The notes under the pieces were generated by a model. The model saw only the letters and a list, made by a program, of their open reading frames with translations, ran no database searches and was not told where the DNA came from. A stretch of 7,235 nucleotides of DNA from Hyphomicrobiales bacterium (GTDB lineage Bacteria > Pseudomonadota > Alphaproteobacteria > Rhizobiales > Xanthobacteraceae): positions 1 to 7,235 of the forward strand of contig JACQDO010000036.1 of the NCBI GenBank assembly GCA_016201085.1, in the 5' to 3' direction. Position 1 is the stretch's first letter; the number at the start of each line of letters is the position of its first letter. Shown here piece after piece: positions 1-6,280 of this stretch. A program made the translations under genes and the position numbers.

Positions 1-1098
1 GTCCAGCGCGTCGCGCGCGGAATTGGCGTGCACCGTGGACATCGAGCCGTTATGGCCGGTGTTCATCGCCTGCATCATGTCGAATGCTTCGACGCCGCGA
101 ACCTCGCCGACGATGATGCGGTCCGGGCGCATGCGCAGACAGTTGATGAGCAGCTCGCGCTGGCGGATGGCGCCCTCGCCTTCAATGTTGGGTGGACGGG
201 TTTCCAGGCGCGCCAGGTGCGGCTGCTTGAGCTGCAGCTCGGCCGCGTCCTCGATGGTGACCACCCGTTCCTTGGGCGAGATGAAGGCCGACAGCGCGTT
301 GAGCATGGTGGTCTTGCCGGAGCCGGTGCCGCCGGAAATGATGGTGGTGACACGCGCCTTCACCGCCGCCGCCAGCACCTCGGCCATCGGCGGGCGCAGC
401 GCGCCGACCTCGACCAGCTTGGAAAGGTTGAGCGGCTTCTTGGAAAATTTGCGGATCGAGACCAGCGGGCCATCGACGCCGATCGGCCGCACCGCCACGT
501 TGACGCGCGAGCCATCCTGCAAGCGCGCGTCGCAGAGCGGATGCGATTCGTCGACCCGGCGGCCGACCGCCGACACGATCTTGTTGACGATACGCAGCAA
601 ATGCTGCTCGTCCTTGAAGCGCACCGCCAGCGGCTCGAGCATGCCGCCACGCTCGACATAGACGCATTCGTGACCGTTGATCAGGATATCGCTGATGCTC
701 GGGTCCTTCAGCAGCGGCTCGAGCGGACCGAGGCCGGTCATTTCGTCGAGGATTTCCGAGACGAATTCCGCGAGTTCCTGCGCATTGAGCGCCAACCGCT
801 CGACCAGAACGTATTGCGAGACCAGTCCCTGCACGTGCTTGCGGATTTCGTCCTCAGGCAGCTTTTCCAGCGCCGAGAGGTTGATTTCCTCGATCAGCCG
901 GCGATGCAGGCGCACCTTGGCGTCGAGCAGCTTTTCGCTCATCAGCGGATTGGCGGTCTGGGTTGCCGGCGGCGACGGCTCCGGCGCGGTTTCCGGGAAC
1001 ACCGTCCATGCCACGCCCTCGAGCGTCGACGGCGACGGCTCTTCGACCGCAGGCAAATCCGGCGCGGCTACCCGTCGAGCTGTGAATCGGCCGGCCAT
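1..1098 (-). CDS. cpaF: CpaF/TadA, Tad pilus secretion motor ATPase (3' end cut off by window)
   Basis: Hexameric cytoplasmic type II/IV secretion ATPase that powers Flp pilus assembly at the inner membrane. 366 codons are visible, from an ATG at 1098-1096 to the window edge; the family is usually about 450-490 residues, so roughly the last 100 are missing. The N terminus is a proline/glutamate-rich linker (about residues 13-47), then the helical N-terminal domain (about 55-135) and the RecA-like ATPase domain. Visible motifs are Walker A GGTGSGKTT (256-264, Lys262), an Asp box TIEDAAEL (281-288), Walker B with GEVRG (331-335, Glu332) and a His box TGHNGSMSTVHANS (347-360). All catalytic motifs present are intact. 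AGAAGGA at 1109-1115 lies 10 bases before the ATG and supports this start. The gene follows cpaE after 17 bases as the last cpa gene visible; tadB/tadC-type platform genes would be expected beyond the edge. The product is certain; the true C terminus is unseen. Confidence 0.96.
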   Translation of the reverse strand, partial: MAGRFTARRVAAPDLPAVEEPSPSTLEGVAWTVFPETAPEPSPPATQTANPLMSEKLLDAKVRLHRRLIEEINLSALEKLPEDEIRKHVQGLVSQYVLVERLALNAQELAEFVSEILDEMTGLGPLEPLLKDPSISDILINGHECVYVERGGMLEPLAVRFKDEQHLLRIVNKIVSAVGRRVDESHPLCDARLQDGSRVNVAVRPIGVDGPLVSIRKFSKKPLNLSKLVEVGALRPPMAEVLAAAVKARVTTIISGGTGSGKTTMLNALSAFISPKERVVTIEDAAELQLKQPHLARLETRPPNIEGEGAIRQRELLINCLRMRPDRIIVGEVRGVEAFDMMQAMNTGHNGSMSTVHANSARDALD

Positions 1099-1115
1099 CG
1101 CTCACTGATCCTTCT

Positions 1116-2348
1116 TTATCTGGCGATGGAAAGCTTGAGCTTCTGCAGCAGCGGCGCGGACTTCGGTTCGGCGGCTTTGTCGGCCGCGTTGCCCAGCACC
1201 AGTTTGCGGATCTGCGCGGTGATCTTGTTGCCCGGCTTGACCTCGTCGAGCGGCACGCCGCGGTCGATCGCCTCGCGCACCAGATTGTAGTCGTTGGGGA
1301 TCGCGCAGGCGAAGGCGTCGCCCAGCGTCTGTTCGAGGTCGCTGCGGCGCAGGCCAGCCGAGAACATGCGCTGTTGGAAGCGATTGACGATGACCTGCGG
1401 CTGCGGACCCTCGCCCAGCCGTTCCTTGATCGCCGCCACCAATTGCTTGGCGTGACGCAAGCCCGGCACCGTGGTCTCGCTGACGATGAACAATTTGTTG
1501 GAGCCGAGCAGCACGCTGTCGGTCCAGGAAAACCAGGTGCGCGGCATGTCGAACACGACATATTCGAAATTGGTCGACACCAGATCGAGCAGCCGGGTCA
1601 CCACGTCGGGATCGAACGAACGCATCTCCGCCGGCCGATTTGGCGCGGCTACCACCGCCAGGCCGGAGGCGTGATAGGAGAGCATGACTTCCAGCAATTG
1701 CCGGTCGAGGCGGTCCGGTCGCGGCTCGATTTCCGCCAGATTGAGACGCGGCTCGAGATCGAGATAGTCCGCGACCGCGCCATGTTGGAAATCCAGATCG
1801 ACCAGACAGGTCGACGGCTTAACGCGCGGGCCGCCGCTATTGAGCAGCAGCATGGCGGTCTGCACCGCCAGCGTGGTGACGCCGGCGCCGCCGACCGCAG
1901 GCAGGAAAGTGTAGATCTGCGCTTCCGTCGGCGTGGCTGCGCTGCCGCCCTGACCCTTGGCGACGCGGGCGCAGGCGCGCACCAGATCGATCGGCGCCAC
2001 CGGCTTGACCAGAAAGTCGGCGATGCGCATCTGCAGCAGCATGCGCGCGACGTTCTCGTCGAAAGCCTGCGTGACCGCGATCACCGGCGGCCAGGCGCCG
2101 ACCCGCGCCATCAGCCGGGATAACGCCTGCATCTCGTCTTCACGGCCGGCATCGAGATCGACCACCACTACGGTGGCGCCTTCGACCTCAAGCGCGTCGC
2201 CCTGCTCCGCGATCCGGCCCGATGCCATGCTGAGTTCGATCGCACTCGAGGCGCCAAACGTGGCGCGCGCGGAGCGATTGAACTCCTCGTCGGCGGTGAG
2301 AACCACCACCCGGGTTCGATTTGAGCTGGCGCTACGGCCGATACGCAT
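1116..2348 (-). CDS. cpaE: CpaE/TadZ, receiver plus ParA/MinD-like pilus localisation protein
   Basis: 410-residue Tad pilus localisation factor; homologues place the secretion apparatus at the cell pole. The N-terminal part (about 12-130) resembles a response-regulator receiver fold: strands VVVLTAD (14-20) and VVVDLD (61-66), with Asp64 at the phosphoacceptor position, Thr93, and Lys115 in DFLVKPV (111-117). The C-terminal part (about 145-390) is a ParA/MinD-type P-loop domain. Its P-loop VGGAGVTT (152-159) lacks both lysines of the classical KGGxGKTT motif (Val152 and Val157 instead). The switch segment CLVDLDFQHG (181-190) and a Walker B-like YVVFDMPR (263-270, Asp267) are present. Such P-loop decay is known in this family and suggests weak or absent ATP hydrolysis (inference). 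The ATG start is 16 bases after the lipoprotein stop; the best ribosome site, GGGA at 2360-2363, is weak, so translation may depend on coupling to the gene upstream. Confidence 0.93.
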   Translation of the reverse strand: MRIGRSASSNRTRVVVLTADEEFNRSARATFGASSAIELSMASGRIAEQGDALEVEGATVVVVDLDAGREDEMQALSRLMARVGAWPPVIAVTQAFDENVARMLLQMRIADFLVKPVAPIDLVRACARVAKGQGGSAATPTEAQIYTFLPAVGGAGVTTLAVQTAMLLLNSGGPRVKPSTCLVDLDFQHGAVADYLDLEPRLNLAEIEPRPDRLDRQLLEVMLSYHASGLAVVAAPNRPAEMRSFDPDVVTRLLDLVSTNFEYVVFDMPRTWFSWTDSVLLGSNKLFIVSETTVPGLRHAKQLVAAIKERLGEGPQPQVIVNRFQQRMFSAGLRRSDLEQTLGDAFACAIPNDYNLVREAIDRGVPLDEVKPGNKITAQIRKLVLGNAADKAAEPKSAPLLQKLKLSIAR

Positions 2349-2364
2349 GACTTCAAAGGTCCCG

Positions 2365-2721
2365 CTATTTCACCGGTGCCGCCGGCTGCGTCACGCTCGG
2401 GCCAATCGGCGTCGTGTTGTTCTGCGCGACGGGTGCCGCCTCGTAGGTACCGGAAGTGCCGGTGCCACGCGGCGGAATCACTTTATTGGTGCGATAGCGC
2501 TCGATCGCGGTTTCCAGCTTGGCGCCGTTGAAGGCGATATCGCGATTGGCGCTGGCGGGCGGCCAGGGATCGACCATATGGGTGACCTTGTTGGTCGCGA
2601 CCGCGTTGCCGCCGCTCATCGCAATCGTGTCGCGACGGTCGAGATATTCCGAGCAGCCGCCGAGCATGGCGAGCACAGCGGCGAGCGCGAGGCCGCGCAC
2701 GAAGTTATTGGATGGCCGCAT
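2365..2721 (-). CDS. cpaD: Short CpaD-like pilus assembly lipoprotein
   Basis: 118-residue predicted lipoprotein. It has a positively charged start, a hydrophobic stretch (about 9-22) and a lipobox LGGC ending at Cys23, followed by Ser24, which favours sorting to the outer membrane. The mature part contains segments typical of CpaD-related proteins of Hyphomicrobiales: YLDRRDTIAMSGGNAVATN (26-44), a VDPWPP stretch (50-55) and ERYR (74-77). The tail (about 84-118) is low complexity, rich in Pro, Thr and Ala. Caulobacter-type CpaD is roughly twice as long, so this is a reduced version or a separate short family in the same slot. Its likely role is to help assemble or anchor the CpaC secretin, like a pilotin (inference from position and lipidation). 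The ATG lies inside the end of cpaC (17-base overlap), with GGGGGA at 2728-2733 six bases upstream, so it is translationally linked to the secretin. I am sure of the lipoprotein and its pilus context, less of calling it true CpaD. Confidence 0.82.
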   Translation of the reverse strand: MRPSNNFVRGLALAAVLAMLGGCSEYLDRRDTIAMSGGNAVATNKVTHMVDPWPPASANRDIAFNGAKLETAIERYRTNKVIPPRGTGTSGTYEAAPVAQNNTTPIGPSVTQPAAPVK

Positions 2722-4270
2722 TGGATATCCCCCACTTCGGCATATCGAGCATGTGCCCGGTGAAAGGCAGCGATTCGGCGGCGACGAGGCGCGCAGCCGC
2801 CGGCGTCAGCGAGCGCGCTTCCTCCCGCGAGACCTCGGCCTTGCCGAGCAGGAAGAAGTCTGGATCGTTCGGCTGCAACGTGTCATCGGCCGGCGTCTTG
2901 ACGATGTCGCCCGGGCGCGCGGGACGCACGAGACGCGGCGTGACGATGATGGCGAGATCGGTCTCGTTTTTCTGATAGGATTTGCTGGAGAACAACGCGC
3001 CCAATACCGGCACGCTGCCGAGCCATGGCAGTTGCTCGACCAGGTTCTTGTTGTCGTTCTGCAACAGGCCACCGATCATGAAGCTCTGGCCGTCGCGCAG
3101 TTCGACCGTGGTCGAGGCGCGGCGCACGATCAGCGCCGGGACCGAGGCACCGCCCGGAAGCGCTACGGAATGGGTGGTGTCGATCGAACTTACCTCCGGC
3201 TCGATCTTGAGGTTGATCAGGCTGTTGCCGAGCACGGTCGGCGTGAAAGCTAGACCGACGCCATATTTTTTATAATCGAGGGTGATCTGCCCGAGGCTTC
3301 CCGCCACCGGAATGGGATATTCGCCACCGGCCAGGAAACTCGCGGTGTCGCCCGAGAGCGCGACCAGGTTGGGCTCGGCCAGGCTGCGGGCGATGCCCTT
3401 CTGCTCGAGCGCGTTGATCATAACGTCGGTGGATACGCCACCCGCCACCATACGGGCGATCATGAAGCCGAACGGAGAAGCACCGGATAGCACGCCGGCG
3501 GCCACTTCGCCTGCCGGAATTTCTGAGGCGCTCGTTGGCGACGTGATCGGAAGGTTCGACGCGGGCTGGCGCGAGCCGATATTGGTTGTGCTGTGGCTAC
3601 CGAAGCGGTTCCACTGCACGCCCAGCTCGCGGCCCGCGGTGCGCGAAATCTCGATGAAGCGCACTTCCAGCATGACCTGTTGCGGCGAACTGACCGATAC
3701 GGAATTGATGATTTCCGGGCCGAACTGGCGCGCAATGGTCACCGCTTTGTCGAGCGTGGCGGCATCGATGACTTCGCCGGACAGCATGATGCGGCCGTTG
3801 ACGGTCGATGCTTCCAGGCTCGAGCGCGGGAAGCGGCGCTTGAGCTCGTTGGTCAGGCGCGTGATGTCGTAGGTCACCTCGACGTCGAAGATGCCGATCA
3901 GCTTCTTGCCTTCGGAATAGACCGACACGCGGGTGGTGCCGATCTTCTTGGCCAGAATCGACAGCGTGTGATCGGTGAGAGGATTGACGTCGGCGACATC
4001 CGGATCGCCAACCATGACGTCGACGAGGCTGGTGTCGGTGCGCACGTCCTGCGACTTGCCGATCGTCACCGTCACCATGGCGGTACGGTTGGCGCCGCTG
4101 ATCTGGATGGTGCGTTGCTGCGCATAGGCATCTCCAGCCATGCACAGAAACGTTGCCACCATGGCGGTTGCCAGCGCAATGATTGCATCGCGCAGCCAGT
4201 TGCCGCTCTTTGCGGTCCTGTCCGAGCGCCGCCAGTCGAAGCCGGCGACATTGGCGATATTGTTGTTCAC
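2705..4270 (-). CDS. cpaC: CpaC/RcpA, Tad pilus outer-membrane secretin
   Basis: 521-residue secretin that forms the outer-membrane pore for the Flp pilus. The order is: a long charged N-region (1-26), a signal-peptide core (about 28-44) with probable cleavage after AYA (48-50), a pilus/secretin N-terminal domain (about 51-130), a BON-like domain (about 131-195, with SSLEASTVNGRIMLSGEV at 150-167), then the secretin core (about 197-450). Family marks are LAEPNLVALSGDTASFLAGG (297-316) and the C-terminal signature PVLGALFSSKSYQKNETDLA (421-440) followed by IIVTPRLVRP. A tail of about 70 residues follows the core. The only reasonable start is GTG at 4270-4268, with GGGGAG at 4277-4282 six bases upstream. 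It lies 39 bases after cpaB and overlaps the next gene by 17 bases. Residues about 225-258 are a Ser/Thr/Pro-rich insertion before the main secretin gate region. The identification is firm. Confidence 0.96.
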   Translation of the reverse strand: MNNNIANVAGFDWRRSDRTAKSGNWLRDAIIALATAMVATFLCMAGDAYAQQRTIQISGANRTAMVTVTIGKSQDVRTDTSLVDVMVGDPDVADVNPLTDHTLSILAKKIGTTRVSVYSEGKKLIGIFDVEVTYDITRLTNELKRRFPRSSLEASTVNGRIMLSGEVIDAATLDKAVTIARQFGPEIINSVSVSSPQQVMLEVRFIEISRTAGRELGVQWNRFGSHSTTNIGSRQPASNLPITSPTSASEIPAGEVAAGVLSGASPFGFMIARMVAGGVSTDVMINALEQKGIARSLAEPNLVALSGDTASFLAGGEYPIPVAGSLGQITLDYKKYGVGLAFTPTVLGNSLINLKIEPEVSSIDTTHSVALPGGASVPALIVRRASTTVELRDGQSFMIGGLLQNDNKNLVEQLPWLGSVPVLGALFSSKSYQKNETDLAIIVTPRLVRPARPGDIVKTPADDTLQPNDPDFFLLGKAEVSREEARSLTPAAARLVAAESLPFTGHMLDMPKWGISNAAIQ

Positions 4271-4309
4271 GACACTCTCCCCACCCCGTCACTCACTCCA
4301 GGCCTGGAC

Positions 4310-5233
4310 TTACCAGGCCGCTGATCTCCGTCCCGCATCGGTCGAGGCCCCAAGACGTCCCTCGACCGGCACGGTGTATTCCTGTTTCGCCGATGCGCGC
4401 GTCACCACGACCGTCGCGGTCACCGCGACTTTCTGGTCGCCGACCGGCTCAAGGGTGCCCAGATCCTTGAGCGTGATCTTGCGCGTTTTCACCGCGGCGG
4501 TTTCGCCGGCCTTGCGCAGCAGCAGCGACAGGCTGCCAACCGAGGAAGCCAGCCAGACTTTCTGGGCTTCGACCGTGTCGACTTCCAGCGTCACCGACTT
4601 GGCCACCGTCGCTTTCGAGCTGCGTTCGTCGGCGCTCTGGTCGATCGCGAGCACGCGCGTATTCTGCAGCACGATGTCGGTGGTGGCCGAGCCCTTATCG
4701 ATCTGGCGCGTGAGCACGACATCGACGTGATCGCCCGGCAGCACGAAGCCGCCGACGCCTTCCACGTCGTTGACGCGGATGGTCACCGCCTTCATGCCGG
4801 GCCTCACCAAAGCCGACAGTGTCGCGCGCTGGCCGGCGCCGGTGATCTTGAGCGCGAGCACCGGCTCGTTCGCCTCGATTGCCGACAGCACCACGCGGCG
4901 GCCGCCGGACAAGATGTCCTTGATTGCGGTGAAGGCGCCAGCCGGCAGCGATTCGGCCGGCCACGATACTTCCTTCAACATCGCCTCGCTGAGCTCGGTG
5001 CCGAAGCGCAACGGCTCCTTGGCGACGACGATAGTGCGCGTCGCCACCTGCTGCTTGTTGGCTTCCATGTTGCGCGCCTGCATGCTGGCCTGGTTGTTGA
5101 GCCAGACCTGGGCGATGAACACGGCGAGCAAGCCGAAGACGACGGCGAACCCGATCATGACGATAGTGCTGGCACGCACGGCGGTTTGTCCCGTTTGACG
5201 CGACCGGAAACTGTTCTGGTCTATTCGGGACAA
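4310..5233 (-). CDS. cpaB: CpaB/RcpC, periplasmic Tad pilus assembly protein
   Basis: 307-residue CpaB/RcpC protein, anchored in the inner membrane by one N-terminal helix (about 24-43) and otherwise periplasmic, where the family is thought to stabilise or gate the CpaC secretin. After the anchor come a SAF domain (about 65-130, beginning RTIVVAKEPLRFGTEL) and the RcpC domain (about 135-260), with GGFVLPGDHVDVVLT (161-175) the clearest mark and VGSLSLLLRKAGE (232-244) near its end. The C-terminal tail is Arg/Ala-rich. The start is uncertain. The frame opens with TTG at 5233-5231, directly downstream of an in-frame stop and without a convincing ribosome site. A GTG at 5179-5177 would give a 289-residue protein starting VRASTIVMIG, closer to the usual short CpaB leader, but also with a weak site. 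This is the first gene of the leftward operon. Confidence 0.92.
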   Translation of the reverse strand: MSRIDQNSFRSRQTGQTAVRASTIVMIGFAVVFGLLAVFIAQVWLNNQASMQARNMEANKQQVATRTIVVAKEPLRFGTELSEAMLKEVSWPAESLPAGAFTAIKDILSGGRRVVLSAIEANEPVLALKITGAGQRATLSALVRPGMKAVTIRVNDVEGVGGFVLPGDHVDVVLTRQIDKGSATTDIVLQNTRVLAIDQSADERSSKATVAKSVTLEVDTVEAQKVWLASSVGSLSLLLRKAGETAAVKTRKITLKDLGTLEPVGDQKVAVTATVVVTRASAKQEYTVPVEGRLGASTDAGRRSAAW

Positions 5234-5351
5234 GCCTAAAGGTCAGGAAGTATTCAATTGCTAAAATCGCGCGTTCATTTACGACTATGCTGAAGAGCCC
5301 CTGAATTCCTATTGTTTACAACCGGTATCCGAAATTGGATGAACTTTAGAG

Positions 5352-5424
5352 TAACTTGCCAACCATTAACAATACTGGATCGTAACGTCGCGCGCGCAGT
5401 AACGATCGGTTTAGCCTAACGATC
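5352..5424 (+). promoter_or_regulatory. Ladder of five TAAC motifs, possible regulator sites
   Basis: TAAC starts at 5352, 5367, 5383, 5400 and 5417, all on the plus strand, spaced 15, 16, 17 and 17 bases. The last two extend to identical 8-mers TAACGATC (5400-5407 and 5417-5424), and the third shares TAACG. The copy at 5366-5370 is TTAAC, preceded by AACCA. CtrA, which binds TTAA-type half sites in alphaproteobacteria and controls pilus genes in Caulobacter, is a candidate, but no full TTAA-N7-TTAA site is present. Assignment to any regulator is inference. Confidence 0.35.
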
Positions 5425-5550
5425 CCCTGCGCCGCGCAAAACGTCAGCAAAATGGGCCTTCGCCCACGCGCGCGAGCGCGGCCACGACTGCGAGACGACC
5501 TGCTCAAGACTAAGGCAAGGTTAGTAAAGCGTGCCGTTGGCGTTGCTCAG

Positions 5551-5593
5551 GCGGTACGGTTACGGCAACATGGGGAAACGACTGCCGTACGGC
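5551..5593. promoter_or_regulatory. Two copies of a GTACGG palindrome, possible operator pair
   Basis: GCCGTACGGC at 5584-5593 is a perfect 10-base palindrome. GCGGTACGGT at 5551-5560 matches it at 8 of 10 positions. The two are 33 bases apart, close to three helical turns, and the second ends 27 bases before the ATG of the AhpD-like gene. A further TACGG lies at 5561-5565. Placement and spacing fit a dimeric repressor or activator of the rightward operon, but no regulator gene is in the window and chance cannot be excluded. Confidence 0.3.
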
Positions 5594-5606
5594 CAATAAT
5601 TAATCC

Positions 5607-5612
5607 GGGAGA
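5607..5612 (+). promoter_or_regulatory. Ribosome binding site of the AhpD-like gene
   Basis: GGGAGA lies 8 bases before the ATG at 5621. It is the only good Shine-Dalgarno match near the start of this operon and fixes the start codon. Confidence 0.7.
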
Positions 5613-5620
5613 AATCGCCT

Positions 5621-6280
5621 ATGTCTAAACCGCGCATTAGCTATGTCGATCCTTCGACGGTCAAAGACCCTGCCATGATCGCCGAGTTCGAGCGCTGCGC
5701 GCGGGAAGGGACGCCGCGGCCGGAAAGTCAGGCGATCCGCGCACATGTGCCAGCGACGTTCTGGTCGTTCGCCAATACCTGGCGCGACGTGTTCAAGAAC
5801 GGCGTCGCCGATCACAAGATCAAAGAGCTGTGCCGCATATACGTTTCGCGTTCGGTGCTGTGCGAATTCTGCGGCAATCAGCGTTCGATCAAGGCGGCCA
5901 AGTCCGGCCTCAAGGAAGACGATTATTCCGACCTGATCAATTTCGAGAGCTCGATCCGCTACGACGATCGGCAGAAGGCGGCGCTCGCCTATGCCGAGGC
6001 CATCACCTGGGATCTGCCGTGCGACGACGCATTCTGGGCGCGCCTGCACAAGCATTTCAGCGAGCCCGAGCTGGTCGAAATCGGCTATTTCGTCGCCATC
6101 ACCATGGGCCAGCAGCGCTGGCTGCGTACGCTCAATATCGAGCACCATCAGATTCTTGCTGGACAAGACGGTTCGATGGCGCCGGGCTTCGAGACCGAGG
6201 AAGCGCTCAAGCTCTCCAAACAGGCCGCCGATTACTGGGCCAAGGTCAACCCTAAGCCAGCATCGCAGGCCGCCGAGTGA
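5621..6280 (+). CDS. AhpD/carboxymuconolactone decarboxylase-like protein with CxxC motif
   Basis: 219-residue soluble protein without a signal peptide, related to the all-helical AhpD/CMD superfamily (AhpD-type thiol peroxidase reductants and carboxymuconolactone decarboxylases). The active-site segment spans residues 65-90: Glu69, then CEFCGNQRS with Cys81 and Cys84. The 12-residue Glu-to-first-Cys spacing and the CxxC match the proton-relay layout of mycobacterial AhpD (Glu118, Cys130, Cys133), but the position of its His137 is Arg88 here and that of His132 is Phe83. The second half (about 105-185) contains helix segments such as RQKAALAYAEAITWDLP (117-133) and a EIGYFVAITMG stretch (153-163), typical of the fold. 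It is first in its operon, and its TGA overlaps the GTG of the ABC ATPase gene by 4 bases, so the two are probably needed together. Redox-active thiol chemistry is plausible; the substrate is unknown. The family is secure, the specific reaction is not. Confidence 0.85.
   Translation: MSKPRISYVDPSTVKDPAMIAEFERCAREGTPRPESQAIRAHVPATFWSFANTWRDVFKNGVADHKIKELCRIYVSRSVLCEFCGNQRSIKAAKSGLKEDDYSDLINFESSIRYDDRQKAALAYAEAITWDLPCDDAFWARLHKHFSEPELVEIGYFVAITMGQQRWLRTLNIEHHQILAGQDGSMAPGFETEEALKLSKQAADYWAKVNPKPASQAAE

Larger units (their letters stand above)
5234..5620. promoter_or_regulatory. Divergent intergenic control region between the pilus and transporter operons
   Basis: 387 bases without a supportable gene. 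The stretch next to cpaB (about 5240-5430) is clearly richer in A and T than the coding DNA on both sides, as expected for promoters. It must hold the cpaB promoter (leftward) and the promoter of the AhpD-like gene (rightward). I cannot assign either -35/-10 pair with confidence; on the minus strand TTGTTA (about 5367-5372) with TAAAGT 18 bases downstream is one weak possibility. The region also holds a ladder of TAAC motifs and a GTACGG palindrome pair, listed separately. Nothing resembling pilA, tRNA or a riboswitch is seen. Confidence 0.7.

Noticed and set aside
28..1290. Long plus-strand ORF of 420 codons opposite cpaF and the end of cpaE
   Set aside because: Arg/His/Ala-rich with no recognisable domain, and it mirrors clearly real cpaF codons; an antisense shadow typical of GC-rich DNA.
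5356..5370. Full CtrA box (TTAA-N7-TTAA) near the TTAAC at 5366
   Set aside because: The partner half-site is TTGC with a 6-base gap rather than 7, so the match is too poor to annotate as a CtrA site.
5339..5419. Small plus-strand ORF of 26 codons in the divergent region
   Set aside because: No ribosome binding site, atypical codon use for this genome, and it lies in the AT-rich regulatory stretch containing the TAAC ladder.
5453..5466. Hairpin TGGGC-CTTC-GCCCA in the intergenic region
   Set aside because: The stem is only 5 base pairs, no T tract follows on either strand, and no gene ends nearby, so it is not supported as a terminator.
5383..5480. CGCGCGCG-rich runs near 5388-5398 and 5467-5480, considered as repeats
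   Set aside because: Short alternating CG runs are common in DNA of this composition and are not organised as a repeat unit.
5570..5599. Nine-codon ORF (MGKRLPYGQ) just before the AhpD-like gene, possible leader peptide
   Set aside because: No clear ribosome site and no attenuator-like alternative stems; probably chance.
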